Source of the DNA: Microbacterium sp. CSI-V
GTDB taxonomy: Bacteria > Actinomycetota > Actinomycetes > Actinomycetales > Microbacteriaceae
Length of the DNA: 64,000 nucleotides
Direction of reading: 5' to 3'
Assembly: GCF_001984105.1 (NCBI RefSeq)
Contig: NZ_MTQM01000007.1
Coordinates: 248,001 to 312,000, forward strand
The notes under the pieces were generated by a model. It worked only from the letters and a program-made list of their open reading frames with translations. It was not told where the DNA came from and did not search any database. The translations under genes and the position numbers were made by a program. This document shows positions 34,873 to 50,507 of the stretch, one piece after another. Positions within the stretch are counted from its first letter, which is position 1; every line of letters begins with the position of its first letter.

Positions 34873-35222
34873 GCCCGCACGGCGAGGACGAGCAGGATCA
34901 GCCCCACGACGGCGGGCGCCGCGATGAGGAGGGCGATCCCGGGAGCCGCCCACTCCCCCGTCACCGCGCCGATCGCCACCGACAGGATCAGCAGCTGGGT
35001 GACGATGCCGCCCGATCGACCGGCGGAGACGTCCCGTGCGGTCGCGACGGCGAACGCTCCGATGATCGCCGCGCCGATCACGGTGAGCACGATGAGGGCG
35101 ACCGAGCTGACGACCGAGTCGGTGTCTCCTCCGATGAGGGCGACGACCTGCCACCCGGCGAGCGCCAGCACGCCGATCGCCTCGAGCCCGACGACGAGCG
35201 CGGCCAGAAGACGAACCGGCAT
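34842..35222 (-). CDS. Small four-helix membrane protein of unknown function
   Basis: Protein of 126 residues with four hydrophobic segments (about 5-25, 38-60, 70-90 and 95-117), a short charged loop ATARDVSAGRSGG between helices 2 and 3, and an Arg/Asp C-terminal tail. No family motif is recognised; it resembles short actinobacterial membrane proteins of no known role. ATG 35222 is chosen for the GGAAGGA sequence about 10 bases upstream; ATG 35246 is an alternative. It is convergent with bcp and divergent from whiB. Confidence 0.75.
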   Translation of the reverse strand: MPVRLLAALVVGLEAIGVLALAGWQVVALIGGDTDSVVSSVALIVLTVIGAAIIGAFAVATARDVSAGRSGGIVTQLLILSVAIGAVTGEWAAPGIALLIAAPAVVGLILLVLAVRASAPRRRDDD

Positions 35223-35302
35223 GACCCGCGATCCTTCCCGACGCATGTTTCCCCGGCGTTGCAACCTGGAAACCTGCCGGTTACCTCTTGATCGGCCGGA
35301 AG

Positions 35303-35342
35303 CGCTGTGGGAGCATGGAAAAAGCCGTGTGCTCCCACAGCG
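35303..35342. repeat. Inverted repeat in the whiB upstream region
   Basis: Perfect 13-bp arms CGCTGTGGGAGCA (35303-35315) and TGCTCCCACAGCG (35330-35342) with a 14-base loop. A second hairpin follows at 35345-35374 (GTGGG/CCCAC around GCGAG/CTCGC). It may be a leader structure or a regulator site for whiB. Confidence 0.6.
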
Positions 35343-35439
35343 AAGTGGGGCGAGCAATCGCTCGCGTATCCCACAAGGGTACCGGACCCGAACCCCGGTG
35401 CCCGCCAACGAATATTTTTCTGCAACAAGGAGCACCCCT

Positions 35440-35688
35440 ATGGATTGGCGCGACAAAGCAGCCTGCCTGACCGTCGACCCCGAACTGTTCTTCCCCGTGG
35501 GCAACACCGGCCCCGCGGTCGACCAGATCGAGAAGGCCAAGTCGGTCTGCGCACGTTGCACCGTCACCGAGGTCTGCCTGCAGTACGCCCTCGAGTCCGG
35601 CCAGGATTCGGGCGTGTGGGGCGGCCTCTCCGAGGATGAGCGCCGCGCCCTCAAGCGCCGCGCCGCGCGCGCCCGCCGCGCGTCCTGA
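35440..35688 (+). CDS. whiB: WhiB-family iron-sulfur transcriptional regulator (WhiB1-like)
   Basis: Protein of 82 residues with four cysteines that bind a [4Fe-4S] cluster (Cys9, Cys37, Cys40, Cys46), the turn motif GVWGG (58-62) and a basic C-terminal tail for DNA contact. Size and sequence (MDWRDKAACL) match the essential WhiB1 class, whose cluster reacts with nitric oxide and which binds the housekeeping sigma factor. The start is ATG 35440, 8 bases after AAGGAG. The structured 150-bp upstream region and a strong terminator make it a monocistronic unit. Confidence 0.95.
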   Translation: MDWRDKAACLTVDPELFFPVGNTGPAVDQIEKAKSVCARCTVTEVCLQYALESGQDSGVWGGLSEDERRALKRRAARARRAS

Positions 35689-35704
35689 CGCCGCAGCGAC
35701 GTCG

Positions 35705-35736
35705 AGGAGCCCACCCCTTTCGGGGGGTGGGCTCCT
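35705..35736 (+). terminator. Hairpin terminator after whiB
   Basis: A perfect 13-bp stem AGGAGCCCACCCC (35705-35717) pairs with 35724-35736 around a 6-base loop, followed by a T-containing stretch. Confidence 0.8.
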
Positions 35737-35766
35737 TCCGTTTCCGGGCACAGGCGCGCGCGCTCC

Positions 35767-35842
35767 GCGATCCGCGCCGGCTCAGTGATCCGCGTCGGAT
35801 CAGCGCGCAGCCGCCGAGAATGGCTGAGGGTCCGCGGATCGC
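35767..35842. repeat. Imperfect palindrome between whiB and the kinase gene
   Basis: GCGATCCGCG near 35767 and its complement near 35842 form interrupted arms, and a second pair (35783-35794 with 35833-35844) overlaps with one mismatch. It is REP-like and lies in the convergent gap. Confidence 0.4.
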
Positions 35843-35858
35843 TGACGCTGCGCCGCGG

Positions 35859-37355
35859 TCAGGCGGTGACGCGGTCGATGTAGCGCAGCGGGATCTCGAT
35901 CGTGACCTCGGTACCGCTGCCCATCAGGGTGTGCCAGTCGATGGTCCCGCCCAGTTCGCCCTGGATGAGCGTGCGCACGATCTGCGTGCCCAGGCCCCGG
36001 CCCACCTGTCCCTCGGGGAGGCCGACGCCGGTGTCGCGCACCCGCACCTCGAGCATCTCGTCGCCGCGTTCGGCGGCGATCTCCACGTCGCCCTCCTGAC
36101 CCGCGAGCCCGTGCTCGACGGCGTTGGTGACGAGCTCGGTCAGCGCGAGCGCGAGCGGCGTGGCGTATTCGCTCGGAAGAGTGCCGAACCGCCCGGTGCT
36201 GCGGGTGCGCGCCCGGGTGTTGGGGGCGGCGGCGACCTCGGCGACGAGCTTCAGCACGCGCGCGAACACGTCGTCGAAGTCGACGTTCTGGGCCAGCCCC
36301 TCGGACAGCGTGTCGTGGACCACCGCGATCGCCGAGACGCGTCGCATGGCCTGGGTCAAGGCATCCCGGGCTTCGTCGGAGTGCGTGCGCCGCGCCTGGA
36401 TGCGGAGGAGGGAGGCCACGGTCTGCAGGTTGTTCTTGACCCGGTGGTGGATCTCGCGGATCGTGGCGTCCTTGGTGATGAGCTCCTGCTCCTGGTGGCG
36501 GATCTCGGTGACGTCGCGGCTGAGCACGATCGCGCCGATGCGCGTCCCCCGGTCGCGGAGCGGGATGGTCCGCAGCGACACCTGCACACCGCGCGCCTCG
36601 ATGTCCGCCCGCCACGGAGCGCGCCCCGTCACCACGATGGGCAGCGACTCGTCGACATCCTGACGCTTGGCGGGGAGGATGCGCTCGGTGACCTCGGCGA
36701 GAGACTCCCCCTCGAGCTCGTCGTCGAAGCCCATGCGGTTGAAGGCCGACAGCGCGTTCGGGCTCGCGAACGTCGTGATGCCGTCGACATCGAGACGGAT
36801 GAGGCCGTCCGAGGCGCGCGGAGCGCCGCGGCGCGGGGAGGTCGGGGCCTTCAGGTCGGGGAATTCACCCGAGGAGATCATGCCGAACAGGTCGTCGGCG
36901 CAGTCGTTGAAGGTGATCTGCTGGCGCGAGGGCGTGCGCGTCTCGCCCAGGTTGGTGTGGCGGGTGAGCACGCCCACCGTCGTCACGGCGTGGCCGTCGC
37001 GCGAGAGCTCGCGGACGATGGGCACCGCGCGCACGCGCGTCGGCGTCTCCTCGAACCAGTCGGGGGATGCCGAGTCGACGATGCGTCCGCTCTGGAACGC
37101 CTCGCGCACCTGCGTGCGCCACTGGGGCCGCACCCGGTCGCCGACGATGTCGCGGTAGAACAGTGTCGCCGCTCCCCCGGGACGCGTGTGCGCGACGGCG
37201 ACGAACGAGTCGTCCGGGGTCGGCACCCAGATCACGATGTCGGCGAAGGCCAGGTCGGCGAGCAGCTGGCCGTCGCCGGCGAGCCGGTGCAACCACTCGA
37301 CGTCGGCCTCGCTGGAGCGGCCCTGGGCGTAGACGAGTTCGCTGAGTGTCGACAC
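35859..37355 (-). CDS. pdtaS: PdtaS-like cytosolic sensor histidine kinase
   Basis: Soluble kinase of 498 residues with the order GAF-like domain (about 1-160), PAS domain (about 183-285), HisKA_2 dimerisation helix with EIHHRVKNNLQT (phospho-His at 303/304) and a HATPase_c domain (NAVEHG N-box, DTGVGLP, GRGLGTQIV). It matches PdtaS, partner of the antiterminator response regulator PdtaR; no pdtaR gene is in this window. There are no membrane helices. The start is GTG 37355, with TAGGGT 6 bases upstream. It converges on whiB. Confidence 0.93.
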   Translation of the reverse strand: MSTLSELVYAQGRSSEADVEWLHRLAGDGQLLADLAFADIVIWVPTPDDSFVAVAHTRPGGAATLFYRDIVGDRVRPQWRTQVREAFQSGRIVDSASPDWFEETPTRVRAVPIVRELSRDGHAVTTVGVLTRHTNLGETRTPSRQQITFNDCADDLFGMISSGEFPDLKAPTSPRRGAPRASDGLIRLDVDGITTFASPNALSAFNRMGFDDELEGESLAEVTERILPAKRQDVDESLPIVVTGRAPWRADIEARGVQVSLRTIPLRDRGTRIGAIVLSRDVTEIRHQEQELITKDATIREIHHRVKNNLQTVASLLRIQARRTHSDEARDALTQAMRRVSAIAVVHDTLSEGLAQNVDFDDVFARVLKLVAEVAAAPNTRARTRSTGRFGTLPSEYATPLALALTELVTNAVEHGLAGQEGDVEIAAERGDEMLEVRVRDTGVGLPEGQVGRGLGTQIVRTLIQGELGGTIDWHTLMGSGTEVTIEIPLRYIDRVTA

Positions 37356-37361
37356 CCTCTC

Positions 37362-37367
37362 ACCCTA
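37362..37367 (-). promoter_or_regulatory. -10 box TAGGGT, leaderless start of kinase gene
   Basis: On the minus strand TAGGGT is 6 bases before GTG 37355. Confidence 0.45.
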
Positions 37368-37393
37368 CGGGCACCGAGTCCGTCGGGAACGCC

Positions 37394-37423
37394 GTCGCCC
37401 CGGGTGCATGCACCCGGGGCGAC
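37394..37423. terminator. Perfect palindrome after the Tat-protein gene
   Basis: A perfect 15+15-bp palindrome with no loop bases at the centre, flanked by AACGC/GCGTT. It lies just downstream of the minus-strand Tat protein gene and ends that transcription unit before the kinase gene. Confidence 0.7.
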
Positions 37424-37435
37424 AGCGTTCGGATC

Positions 37436-37864
37436 TCAGGCCTGCGTCACGCCCACCACGTAACTGACCTGCGAGGAGCGGTACGCGACGGCGCCGGTGG
37501 TCGTGCCGAAGGCACGCACCAGCACGATCGCGTTGGCCACCCCGCCGGTGATCGGCACGCTGGCGATCGTCGAGGTGACGAAGCCGTCCGCGTCGGGATC
37601 GAATTCGAGCACGGCGTTGTCGGTGAGGCTCACCGTGACGACCGTGCCGTCGGCCAGCGGCTTGCCTCCTTCGGCGACGTCGATCGACAGCGGGAAGGAG
37701 TCACCCGCTTCGACGTCGGAGATGTCGTAGGCACTGGCCGAGAGAGCTCCGGACGCGGACGCCGCGGGGGCGGCGACCGCGACCGCGATCACCGGAACGC
37801 TCCACGCGGCGGCCCTGGTGAACGAACGTCGCGTGACGCCGTGTGCAGGAGTGAGGTTGTCCAT
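37436..37864 (-). CDS. Small Tat-exported protein with Ig-like domain
   Basis: Protein of 142 residues with a Tat signal peptide: TRRSFTRAAAW at residues 11-21 contains the twin-arginine motif, followed by a hydrophobic stretch and an AxA site (AAPAASAS), with cleavage near residue 38. The mature part, about 105 residues, looks like a beta-sandwich (VTVSLTDNAVLEFD, VSYVVGV) similar to bacterial Ig-like modules. No Cys, lipobox or anchor is seen. It starts 46 bp after the giant nuclease and probably shares its transcript. The function is unknown. Confidence 0.8.
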   Translation of the reverse strand: MDNLTPAHGVTRRSFTRAAAWSVPVIAVAVAAPAASASGALSASAYDISDVEAGDSFPLSIDVAEGGKPLADGTVVTVSLTDNAVLEFDPDADGFVTSTIASVPITGGVANAIVLVRAFGTTTGAVAYRSSQVSYVVGVTQA

Positions 37865-37910
37865 GATCAGCTGTTCCGTTCTGAGAGAGAGTCGATACCG
37901 GTGACGACGG

Positions 37911-43172
<5,262 letters not shown>

Positions 43173-43244
43173 ACGGATCTCCTTGGTAGACATGAGGAAT
43201 CACCTGGGAACGTACGCATCCCCCGCCACTTCCCGCGGAGCGCG

Positions 43245-43250
43245 AGGTTA
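43245..43250 (-). promoter_or_regulatory. -10 box TAACCT for nuclease operon
   Basis: On the minus strand TAACCT lies about 73 bases before ATG 43172. No clear -35 element is seen. Confidence 0.35.
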
Positions 43251-43565
43251 GCGAGGGGGAAACGGAGCGGCTCACGTCGATGTCCTCGCCGGCGCGTCGT
43301 CCCCCTCGGGCGCGACCACGCGACGCGGGGGTCTGCGGGTGAAGAAGGCGGGTGAACCGCCCACCCCGGCAACTCGGGGGACATGATGATCGCCCGCTCT
43401 AGGCACCGTCACCCCCTGACCGGTTCGTCCGCCGTCCTCCCCCGCACGGATGCCAGGGGCGGCGGCACGGTCGTCGTGACGGGCAATGCGATGGACCCGC
43501 GTCTCACCCCCGCGACCCCTGGTCTCCGGGGCGGCGCGCGGTTCGCTTCACCGCCTGTGCCGTCC

Positions 43566-43571
43566 TAGCGT
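43566..43571 (+). promoter_or_regulatory. -10 box TAGCGT for Rv3235-like gene
   Basis: TAGCGT lies 43 bases before ATG 43615, giving a leader that contains GGAAG. Confidence 0.35.
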
Positions 43572-43614
43572 CGTGCCACAGTCCCCCGGCACACACGAAA
43601 CACGGAAGTTCCCC

Positions 43615-44046
43615 ATGCCCGCTCCCCTCCTCCGCGGCTCGGAGCACGCCTCCGCCGCCGTCCGACCCGACGCGTTCTTCGCCCCGCAGCGCACCTCGAC
43701 CGCGCACCTCCCCTCGGCGGAGGTCTTCACCCGCAACGTCGTCCGGGGTGTGCTCGAGGTCTTCGCGGGCGTTCGCGAGGCGGAGCAGCTCGCCCGATGG
43801 ACGACGGAGGACGTCTACCGGGCCGTCGTCGTCCGCGCGGGCCTCGCTGCGCGGGCCCGCAGCGCCCGACGCATGCCGGCGCCCCGCGACGTGCACGAGA
43901 TCCGGTCGGTGCACCTCTCCTCGCCCGCCGACGGCGTCGTCGAGGCCACGGTGATCGCCGCGGCGCGGACGCGCACGCGCGCCATCGCCCTCCGCATCGA
44001 GGGTCTCGACGGCCGGTGGCGGGTCACCGCCCTGGCGCTGCTGTGA
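43615..44046 (+). CDS. Rv3235 family protein
   Basis: Protein of 143 residues. Its C-terminal two-thirds carry the Rv3235-family core: an N-terminal helix (VVRGVLEVFAGVREAEQLARWTT) then beta-strands with VHLSSPADGVVEATV and a final GRWRVTALALL. Members lie close to secA in many actinobacteria, as here. The function is unknown; a secretion or envelope link is only positional. There is no signal peptide. The start is ATG 43615 after GGAAG. It converges on the aminotransferase gene with 7 bp between stops. Confidence 0.85.
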   Translation: MPAPLLRGSEHASAAVRPDAFFAPQRTSTAHLPSAEVFTRNVVRGVLEVFAGVREAEQLARWTTEDVYRAVVVRAGLAARARSARRMPAPRDVHEIRSVHLSSPADGVVEATVIAAARTRTRAIALRIEGLDGRWRVTALALL

Positions 44047-44053
44047 CGCCCTC

Positions 44054-45280
44054 TCAGGGTCGCCAGGACGCCAGGAAGTTGCCCAGCCGCTCCACGGCAT
44101 CCGAGATCACCCGGGCCTCGGGGAGCGTGACGATGCGCACGTGGTCGGTGGCCGGCCAGTTGAAGCCCGATCCCTGGACGATGAGCACGTGCTCGGCGAT
44201 CAGGAAGTCGTGCACGAACTTGGCGTCGTCGGGGATCTCGTAGACCTCGGGGTCGAACCGCGGGAAGGCGTACAACGCACCGCGCGGCAGGACGCACGAG
44301 ACACCCGGGATCGCTTCGAGACCCTTCCACGCGGCATCCCGCTGCTCGTGGAGACGCCCCGTCGGCGCGACGAGCGCGTTGATGGACTGCACCCCCGACA
44401 GCGCCGCCTGAACCGCGAACTGCGCCGGCACGTTCGGGCACAGACGAGTGGATGCCAGCAGCGTGATGCCGTGCAGGAACCCCTCGGCGTGATCCTTGGG
44501 TCCCGTGATCACGAGCCACCCCGACCGGTACCCCGCCACGCGATACGTCTTGGACAGGCCGTTGAACGTCAGCACGAGCAGATCGGGCGCGACCGTGGCC
44601 ATCGGAATGTGCACCGCGTCGTCGAACAGGATGCGGTCGTAGATCTCGTCCGACAGCACGAGCAGCGAGTGCTCGCGGGCGATGTCGGCGATGCCCTCGA
44701 GCACCTCGCGCGAGTACACCGCACCGGTCGGGTTGTTCGGGTTGATCACGACGATCGCCTTGGTGCGCGGCGTGATCTTCGCCCGGATGTCCTCGAGGTC
44801 GGGCTGCCACTCGCGCGATTCGTCGCAGAGGTAGTGCACCGGGGTGCCGCCCCCCAGGCTCGTCATCGCCGTCCACAGCGGGTAGTCCGGGGCCGGGATG
44901 AGGACCTCGTCGCCTTCATCGAGCAGCGCCTGCATCGTCATGGTGATCAGCTCGGACACCCCGTTGCCGAGGTACACGTGGTCGGGGTCGACGTGGGGGA
45001 AGCCGGGCTCCTGCTCGTAGCGCGACACGACCGCGCGGCGGGCCGACAGGATGCCGCGACTGTCGCTGTACCCGTGCGCGTGGGGCACCGACGCGATCAT
45101 GTCGCGGACGATCTGGTGCGGCGCCTCGAAGCCGAACGTCGCCGGGTTGCCCGTGTTGAGCTTGAGGATCGAGTGCCCCTCGGCCTCGAGTCGATCGGCC
45201 TCGACGAGGGCCTCCCCGCGGATCTCGTAGAGGACGTCCTTCAGCTTCGACGACTGATCGAGGGGGCGCAGCGGGCTCAT
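44054..45280 (-). CDS. PLP-dependent class I aminotransferase (AlaT-like)
   Basis: Fold-type I aminotransferase of 408 residues. The PLP lysine is in NGLSKTYRVAGYRSGW, the cofactor-binding NPNNPTGAVYS and SDEIYDRILFD segments are intact, and the opening KLKDVLYEIRGEALVEADRLEAEG resembles glutamate-pyruvate (alanine) aminotransferases AlaT/AlaA. The chosen start is ATG 45280, because TATCCT (45287-45292, minus) lies 6 bases upstream; an in-frame GTG at 45313 would add 11 residues. The exact amino acid substrate is inferred. It is transcribed away from the secA terminator. Confidence 0.92.
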   Translation of the reverse strand: MSPLRPLDQSSKLKDVLYEIRGEALVEADRLEAEGHSILKLNTGNPATFGFEAPHQIVRDMIASVPHAHGYSDSRGILSARRAVVSRYEQEPGFPHVDPDHVYLGNGVSELITMTMQALLDEGDEVLIPAPDYPLWTAMTSLGGGTPVHYLCDESREWQPDLEDIRAKITPRTKAIVVINPNNPTGAVYSREVLEGIADIAREHSLLVLSDEIYDRILFDDAVHIPMATVAPDLLVLTFNGLSKTYRVAGYRSGWLVITGPKDHAEGFLHGITLLASTRLCPNVPAQFAVQAALSGVQSINALVAPTGRLHEQRDAAWKGLEAIPGVSCVLPRGALYAFPRFDPEVYEIPDDAKFVHDFLIAEHVLIVQGSGFNWPATDHVRIVTLPEARVISDAVERLGNFLASWRP

Positions 45281-45286
45281 CGCCTC

Positions 45287-45292
45287 AGGATA
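45287..45292 (-). promoter_or_regulatory. -10 box TATCCT, leaderless start of aminotransferase
   Basis: On the minus strand TATCCT is 6 bases before ATG 45280. Confidence 0.45.
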
Positions 45293-45339
45293 TCCCCGGG
45301 CCGAACCGGCCAATCGACCACCCGTGGCCTGTCCCGACG

Positions 45340-45385
45340 CACGGATGCCGTGCTCCCGCGCATCGGCGGGGGCACGGCATCCGTG
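45340..45385. terminator. Hairpin terminator after secA
   Basis: A perfect 14-bp stem CACGGATGCCGTGC (45340-45353) pairs with 45372-45385, extended inside by CCCGC/GCGGG. It separates secA from the aminotransferase on the same strand. Confidence 0.8.
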
Positions 45386-45393
45386 AGGCGGGG

Positions 45394-48195
<2,802 letters not shown>

Positions 48196-48364
48196 GAAGC
48201 ATCTCCATCTATCGGGTGCGGCGCCCTCGTGGACGCCGGCCTGCGTACAGGCATACACGGTCATGCTATCCGTGTTATCCGTTCGTGACCTGCGAGCCCG
48301 CTGGCTTTCGTGCTCGCCGTGCGCGCCCGTAGCGAACACCCGGCCCGCTCCGAACAGCCCCGCT

Positions 48365-48370
48365 TAGGAT
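48365..48370 (+). promoter_or_regulatory. -10 box TAGGAT, leaderless start of coiled-coil gene
   Basis: TAGGAT is 6 bases before ATG 48377. Confidence 0.5.
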
Positions 48371-48376
48371 CGAGCC

Positions 48377-49687
48377 ATGGCCGGTTTCTGGGGTAAGAGG
48401 AAGCGCGAAGAGCAGGATGCCGCGGATGCCGATCTGGCACGCCGCGCCGAACTCGCCATCGTCGCCGCCGACGAGCGCGTGCGGCTCACCTCCGACGAAC
48501 TGGACTTCGCCCGCGCCGAGCTCGGCGACAAGGCCACGGAAGACCTCGCGGCCGCCCTGGATTCGGTCAAGGTGCACCTCGCCGAGGCGTTCCAGCTGCA
48601 CCAGCTGAACCACGACGAGATCCCCGACACCAAAGAAGAGCTGCGGACGCGGAACGCGCGCATCATCCAGCTCTCGAAGTGGGCCGAGGACCTCCTCGAG
48701 GAGCGCACGCTCGTCCTGCAGCCCAAGATCGACGCGGTACGCCGGGCGCCCGAGACGCTGGCCCGCGTCCGCGCCGATCGCGACCGGCTGGCCGAAAGGG
48801 TCCCGCACGCCCGCGAGATCGTCGAGCGTCTCGCCCAGCGCTACAGCCCGTCCGCGCTCCAGCAGGTATCGGGCAACCCCGACGAGATCCAGCAGCTCCT
48901 CGACTTCGCCGTCCACACCGCCGGGGTCTCCGAGCGCCGTCGCGAGGCCGGTCAGCGCGAGCAGGCGTCGGTGGCGCTGGAAGCGGCGACCGAGGCCGTG
49001 CGCCGCGCCGAGTCGCTCCTGGATGCCGTCGACACCTTCGAGATCGAGGCCCTGCGCGCCGAATCGACCCTCGCGGCCGTCATCGACGACTCCCGCGGCG
49101 ATCTGGTGGACGCGCGGCGGGGCGCGCAGACGCCGGCCGTGCTCCAGGCCATGGCGACGCTCGAGCGGGAGCTCCACGCGCTGCCCACCGCGGGCGCCCG
49201 CACCGACCCGTTCAGCGCGCTCTCCTCGCTCCGTCAGGCCAACGCCGACCTGGATCTCGCTCGCGAGCGCGCGGCGCGACCCGTGCCCTCGCAGGAACAG
49301 GTCGAGCACGCCATCGACGACGCCGACCGTCAGCTCGCCGTCGCCCGCGGGCTCATCACGGGCCACCGCGGGTGGATCGGCGCCGACGCGCGCACGCGCT
49401 TCGTCGAGGCCGAGCGGCTGCGCGCCGGACTCCCCCTGGGCCCCATCGCGGAGGATCAGCGCGAGACGGCGCTCGCCACGGCACGACGCGCCGGCGGCCT
49501 GGCATCCGAGTCCCTCCAGCTGGCCCAGCGCGATATCGAGCAGTCCCGCCCCGACGACTGGGGCGGCAACGGCTACGGCCGCGGCGGTTACGGTCGCGGA
49601 GGCGGGATGGGCGGCGGGAACATGGTGGGCGGAATGCTCGGCGGCCTCGTCATCGGCTCGCTGCTGGGCGACATCTTCGACGGCTGA
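48377..49687 (+). CDS. Coiled-coil protein resembling the tail of TPM-domain proteins
   Basis: Protein of 436 residues, mostly alpha-helical and charged, with long coiled-coil stretches (about 15-390) and a C-terminal Gly-rich tail (GYGRGGYGRGG, then GGGNMVGGMLGGLVIGSLLGDIF) that may be a short membrane-inserting hairpin. The helical part, with ARVPHAREIVERLAQRYSPSAL and AVRRAESLLDAVD, resembles the C-terminal region of actinobacterial TPM-domain proteins, but no TPM domain or signal peptide is present. It begins with ATG 48377 in a leaderless arrangement, divergent from secA. The function is unknown; an envelope or PspA-like role is conceivable but unsupported. Confidence 0.8.
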   Translation: MAGFWGKRKREEQDAADADLARRAELAIVAADERVRLTSDELDFARAELGDKATEDLAAALDSVKVHLAEAFQLHQLNHDEIPDTKEELRTRNARIIQLSKWAEDLLEERTLVLQPKIDAVRRAPETLARVRADRDRLAERVPHAREIVERLAQRYSPSALQQVSGNPDEIQQLLDFAVHTAGVSERRREAGQREQASVALEAATEAVRRAESLLDAVDTFEIEALRAESTLAAVIDDSRGDLVDARRGAQTPAVLQAMATLERELHALPTAGARTDPFSALSSLRQANADLDLARERAARPVPSQEQVEHAIDDADRQLAVARGLITGHRGWIGADARTRFVEAERLRAGLPLGPIAEDQRETALATARRAGGLASESLQLAQRDIEQSRPDDWGGNGYGRGGYGRGGGMGGGNMVGGMLGGLVIGSLLGDIFDG

Positions 49688-49698
49688 GTCGTCGGCGC

Positions 49699-49741
49699 AC
49701 GAGAGCGGGGCCCCGTCCGATGGACGGGGCCACGCTCTCGT
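49699..49741. terminator. Bidirectional hairpin between coiled-coil gene and hpf
   Basis: Twenty-base arms (49699-49718 and 49722-49741) match at 19 of 20 positions around a 3-base loop. It sits in the gap between the convergent stops. Confidence 0.8.
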
Positions 49742-49747
49742 CGACGG

Positions 49748-50410
49748 TCAGGAAGCGACCGCGACCTCGGGCGAAGCCTGGGTGCCCAGGGCGATGACGC
49801 CGTAGTCCCAGCCCTTGCGGCGGTAGACGACACTCGGGTGGTCGGTGCGCGCGTCGATGAACAGGAAGAAGTCATGGCCGACCAGTTCCATCCGGTCGAC
49901 GGCGTCTTCGACCGTCATCCACTCGGCGCCGAACTCCTTCTGCCGGATGACGACCGGGCAGTACTCCTCTTCTTCGGCGGCCTCCGCCTGCACGGGCACG
50001 GAACCCGTCGCCACCGCGCGGAGGACGTCCACCGAGGCGGGTTCGACGTCGATGCCGGCGAGCTCGCCGGTTCCCTTCTCGAACTTGGCACCGCGCGGGT
50101 GGTTGCGGGCGTCCACGCGCTTCTGCTTCGCGCGGCGCACCTGCTCCGAGATCTTGTCGACCGCCAGGTCGAGGGCGGCGAACTTGTCGGTGTCGGTCGC
50201 CTCCGCGCGGACCACGGGACCCTTCCCGTCGAGGGTGAGCTCGACCGTATCGTCCTCCATCCGGCCGTTGCGATAGGAGCGATGCGTCACCTTGACTTCG
50301 AGCGTGTTCGCGCGGGGCGCGAGGTGCTCGATCCGGCTGACCTTCTCTTCGACCACCGAGCGGAAACGGTCGGTGATACCGACTCCCACGCCCACGATGC
50401 TGGTGTCCAT
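49748..50410 (-). CDS. hpf: Ribosome hibernation-promoting factor, long form
   Basis: Protein of 220 residues: an N-terminal S30AE/YfiA fold (1-105, DTSIVGVGVGITDRFRSVVEEKV, with the basic HRSYRNGRMEDDTVE) that occupies the 30S decoding site, a charged linker, and the C-terminal dimerisation domain of long HPF (EYCPVVIRQKEF, then DAVDRMELVGHDFFLFID). It would dimerise 70S ribosomes into inactive 100S particles in stationary phase. The start is ATG 50410 after a near-perfect AAGGAGGT. A promoter candidate lies at 50478-50507. It is downstream of comF on the same strand, but probably has its own promoter. Confidence 0.96.
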   Translation of the reverse strand: MDTSIVGVGVGITDRFRSVVEEKVSRIEHLAPRANTLEVKVTHRSYRNGRMEDDTVELTLDGKGPVVRAEATDTDKFAALDLAVDKISEQVRRAKQKRVDARNHPRGAKFEKGTGELAGIDVEPASVDVLRAVATGSVPVQAEAAEEEEYCPVVIRQKEFGAEWMTVEDAVDRMELVGHDFFLFIDARTDHPSVVYRRKGWDYGVIALGTQASPEVAVAS

Positions 50411-50477
50411 CCGTGACCTCCTTGTTCCGGGTTCCGCCGGTCTAAGGGCGGAACAGCCGTCGCCTTCAGTCCCCCTC

Positions 50478-50507
50478 ACGGTAGTCGGGTGGACACCCCG
50501 ATGTCAC
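50478..50507 (-). promoter_or_regulatory. Candidate sigma-A promoter for hpf
   Basis: The minus strand has GTGACA (50507-50502), an 18-base spacer and TACCGT (50483-50478). It overlaps the comF stop region and would give a leader of about 60 bases. Confidence 0.4.

Larger units (their letters stand above)
43173..43614. other. Divergent intergenic region upstream of nuclease and Rv3235-like genes
   Basis: About 440 bases without a convincing gene. It holds a -10-like TAACCT at 43245-43250 (minus) for the nuclease, the direct repeat GCGGGTGAA at 43335-43343 and 43348-43356, the hairpin GGCGGGTGAACCGCC, and TAGCGT at 43566-43571 (plus) for the downstream gene. Confidence 0.6.

Noticed and set aside
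43335..43356. PHO box upstream of the nuclease gene
   Set aside because: The half sites repeat at 13 bases rather than the required 11, so I do not call it a PHO box.
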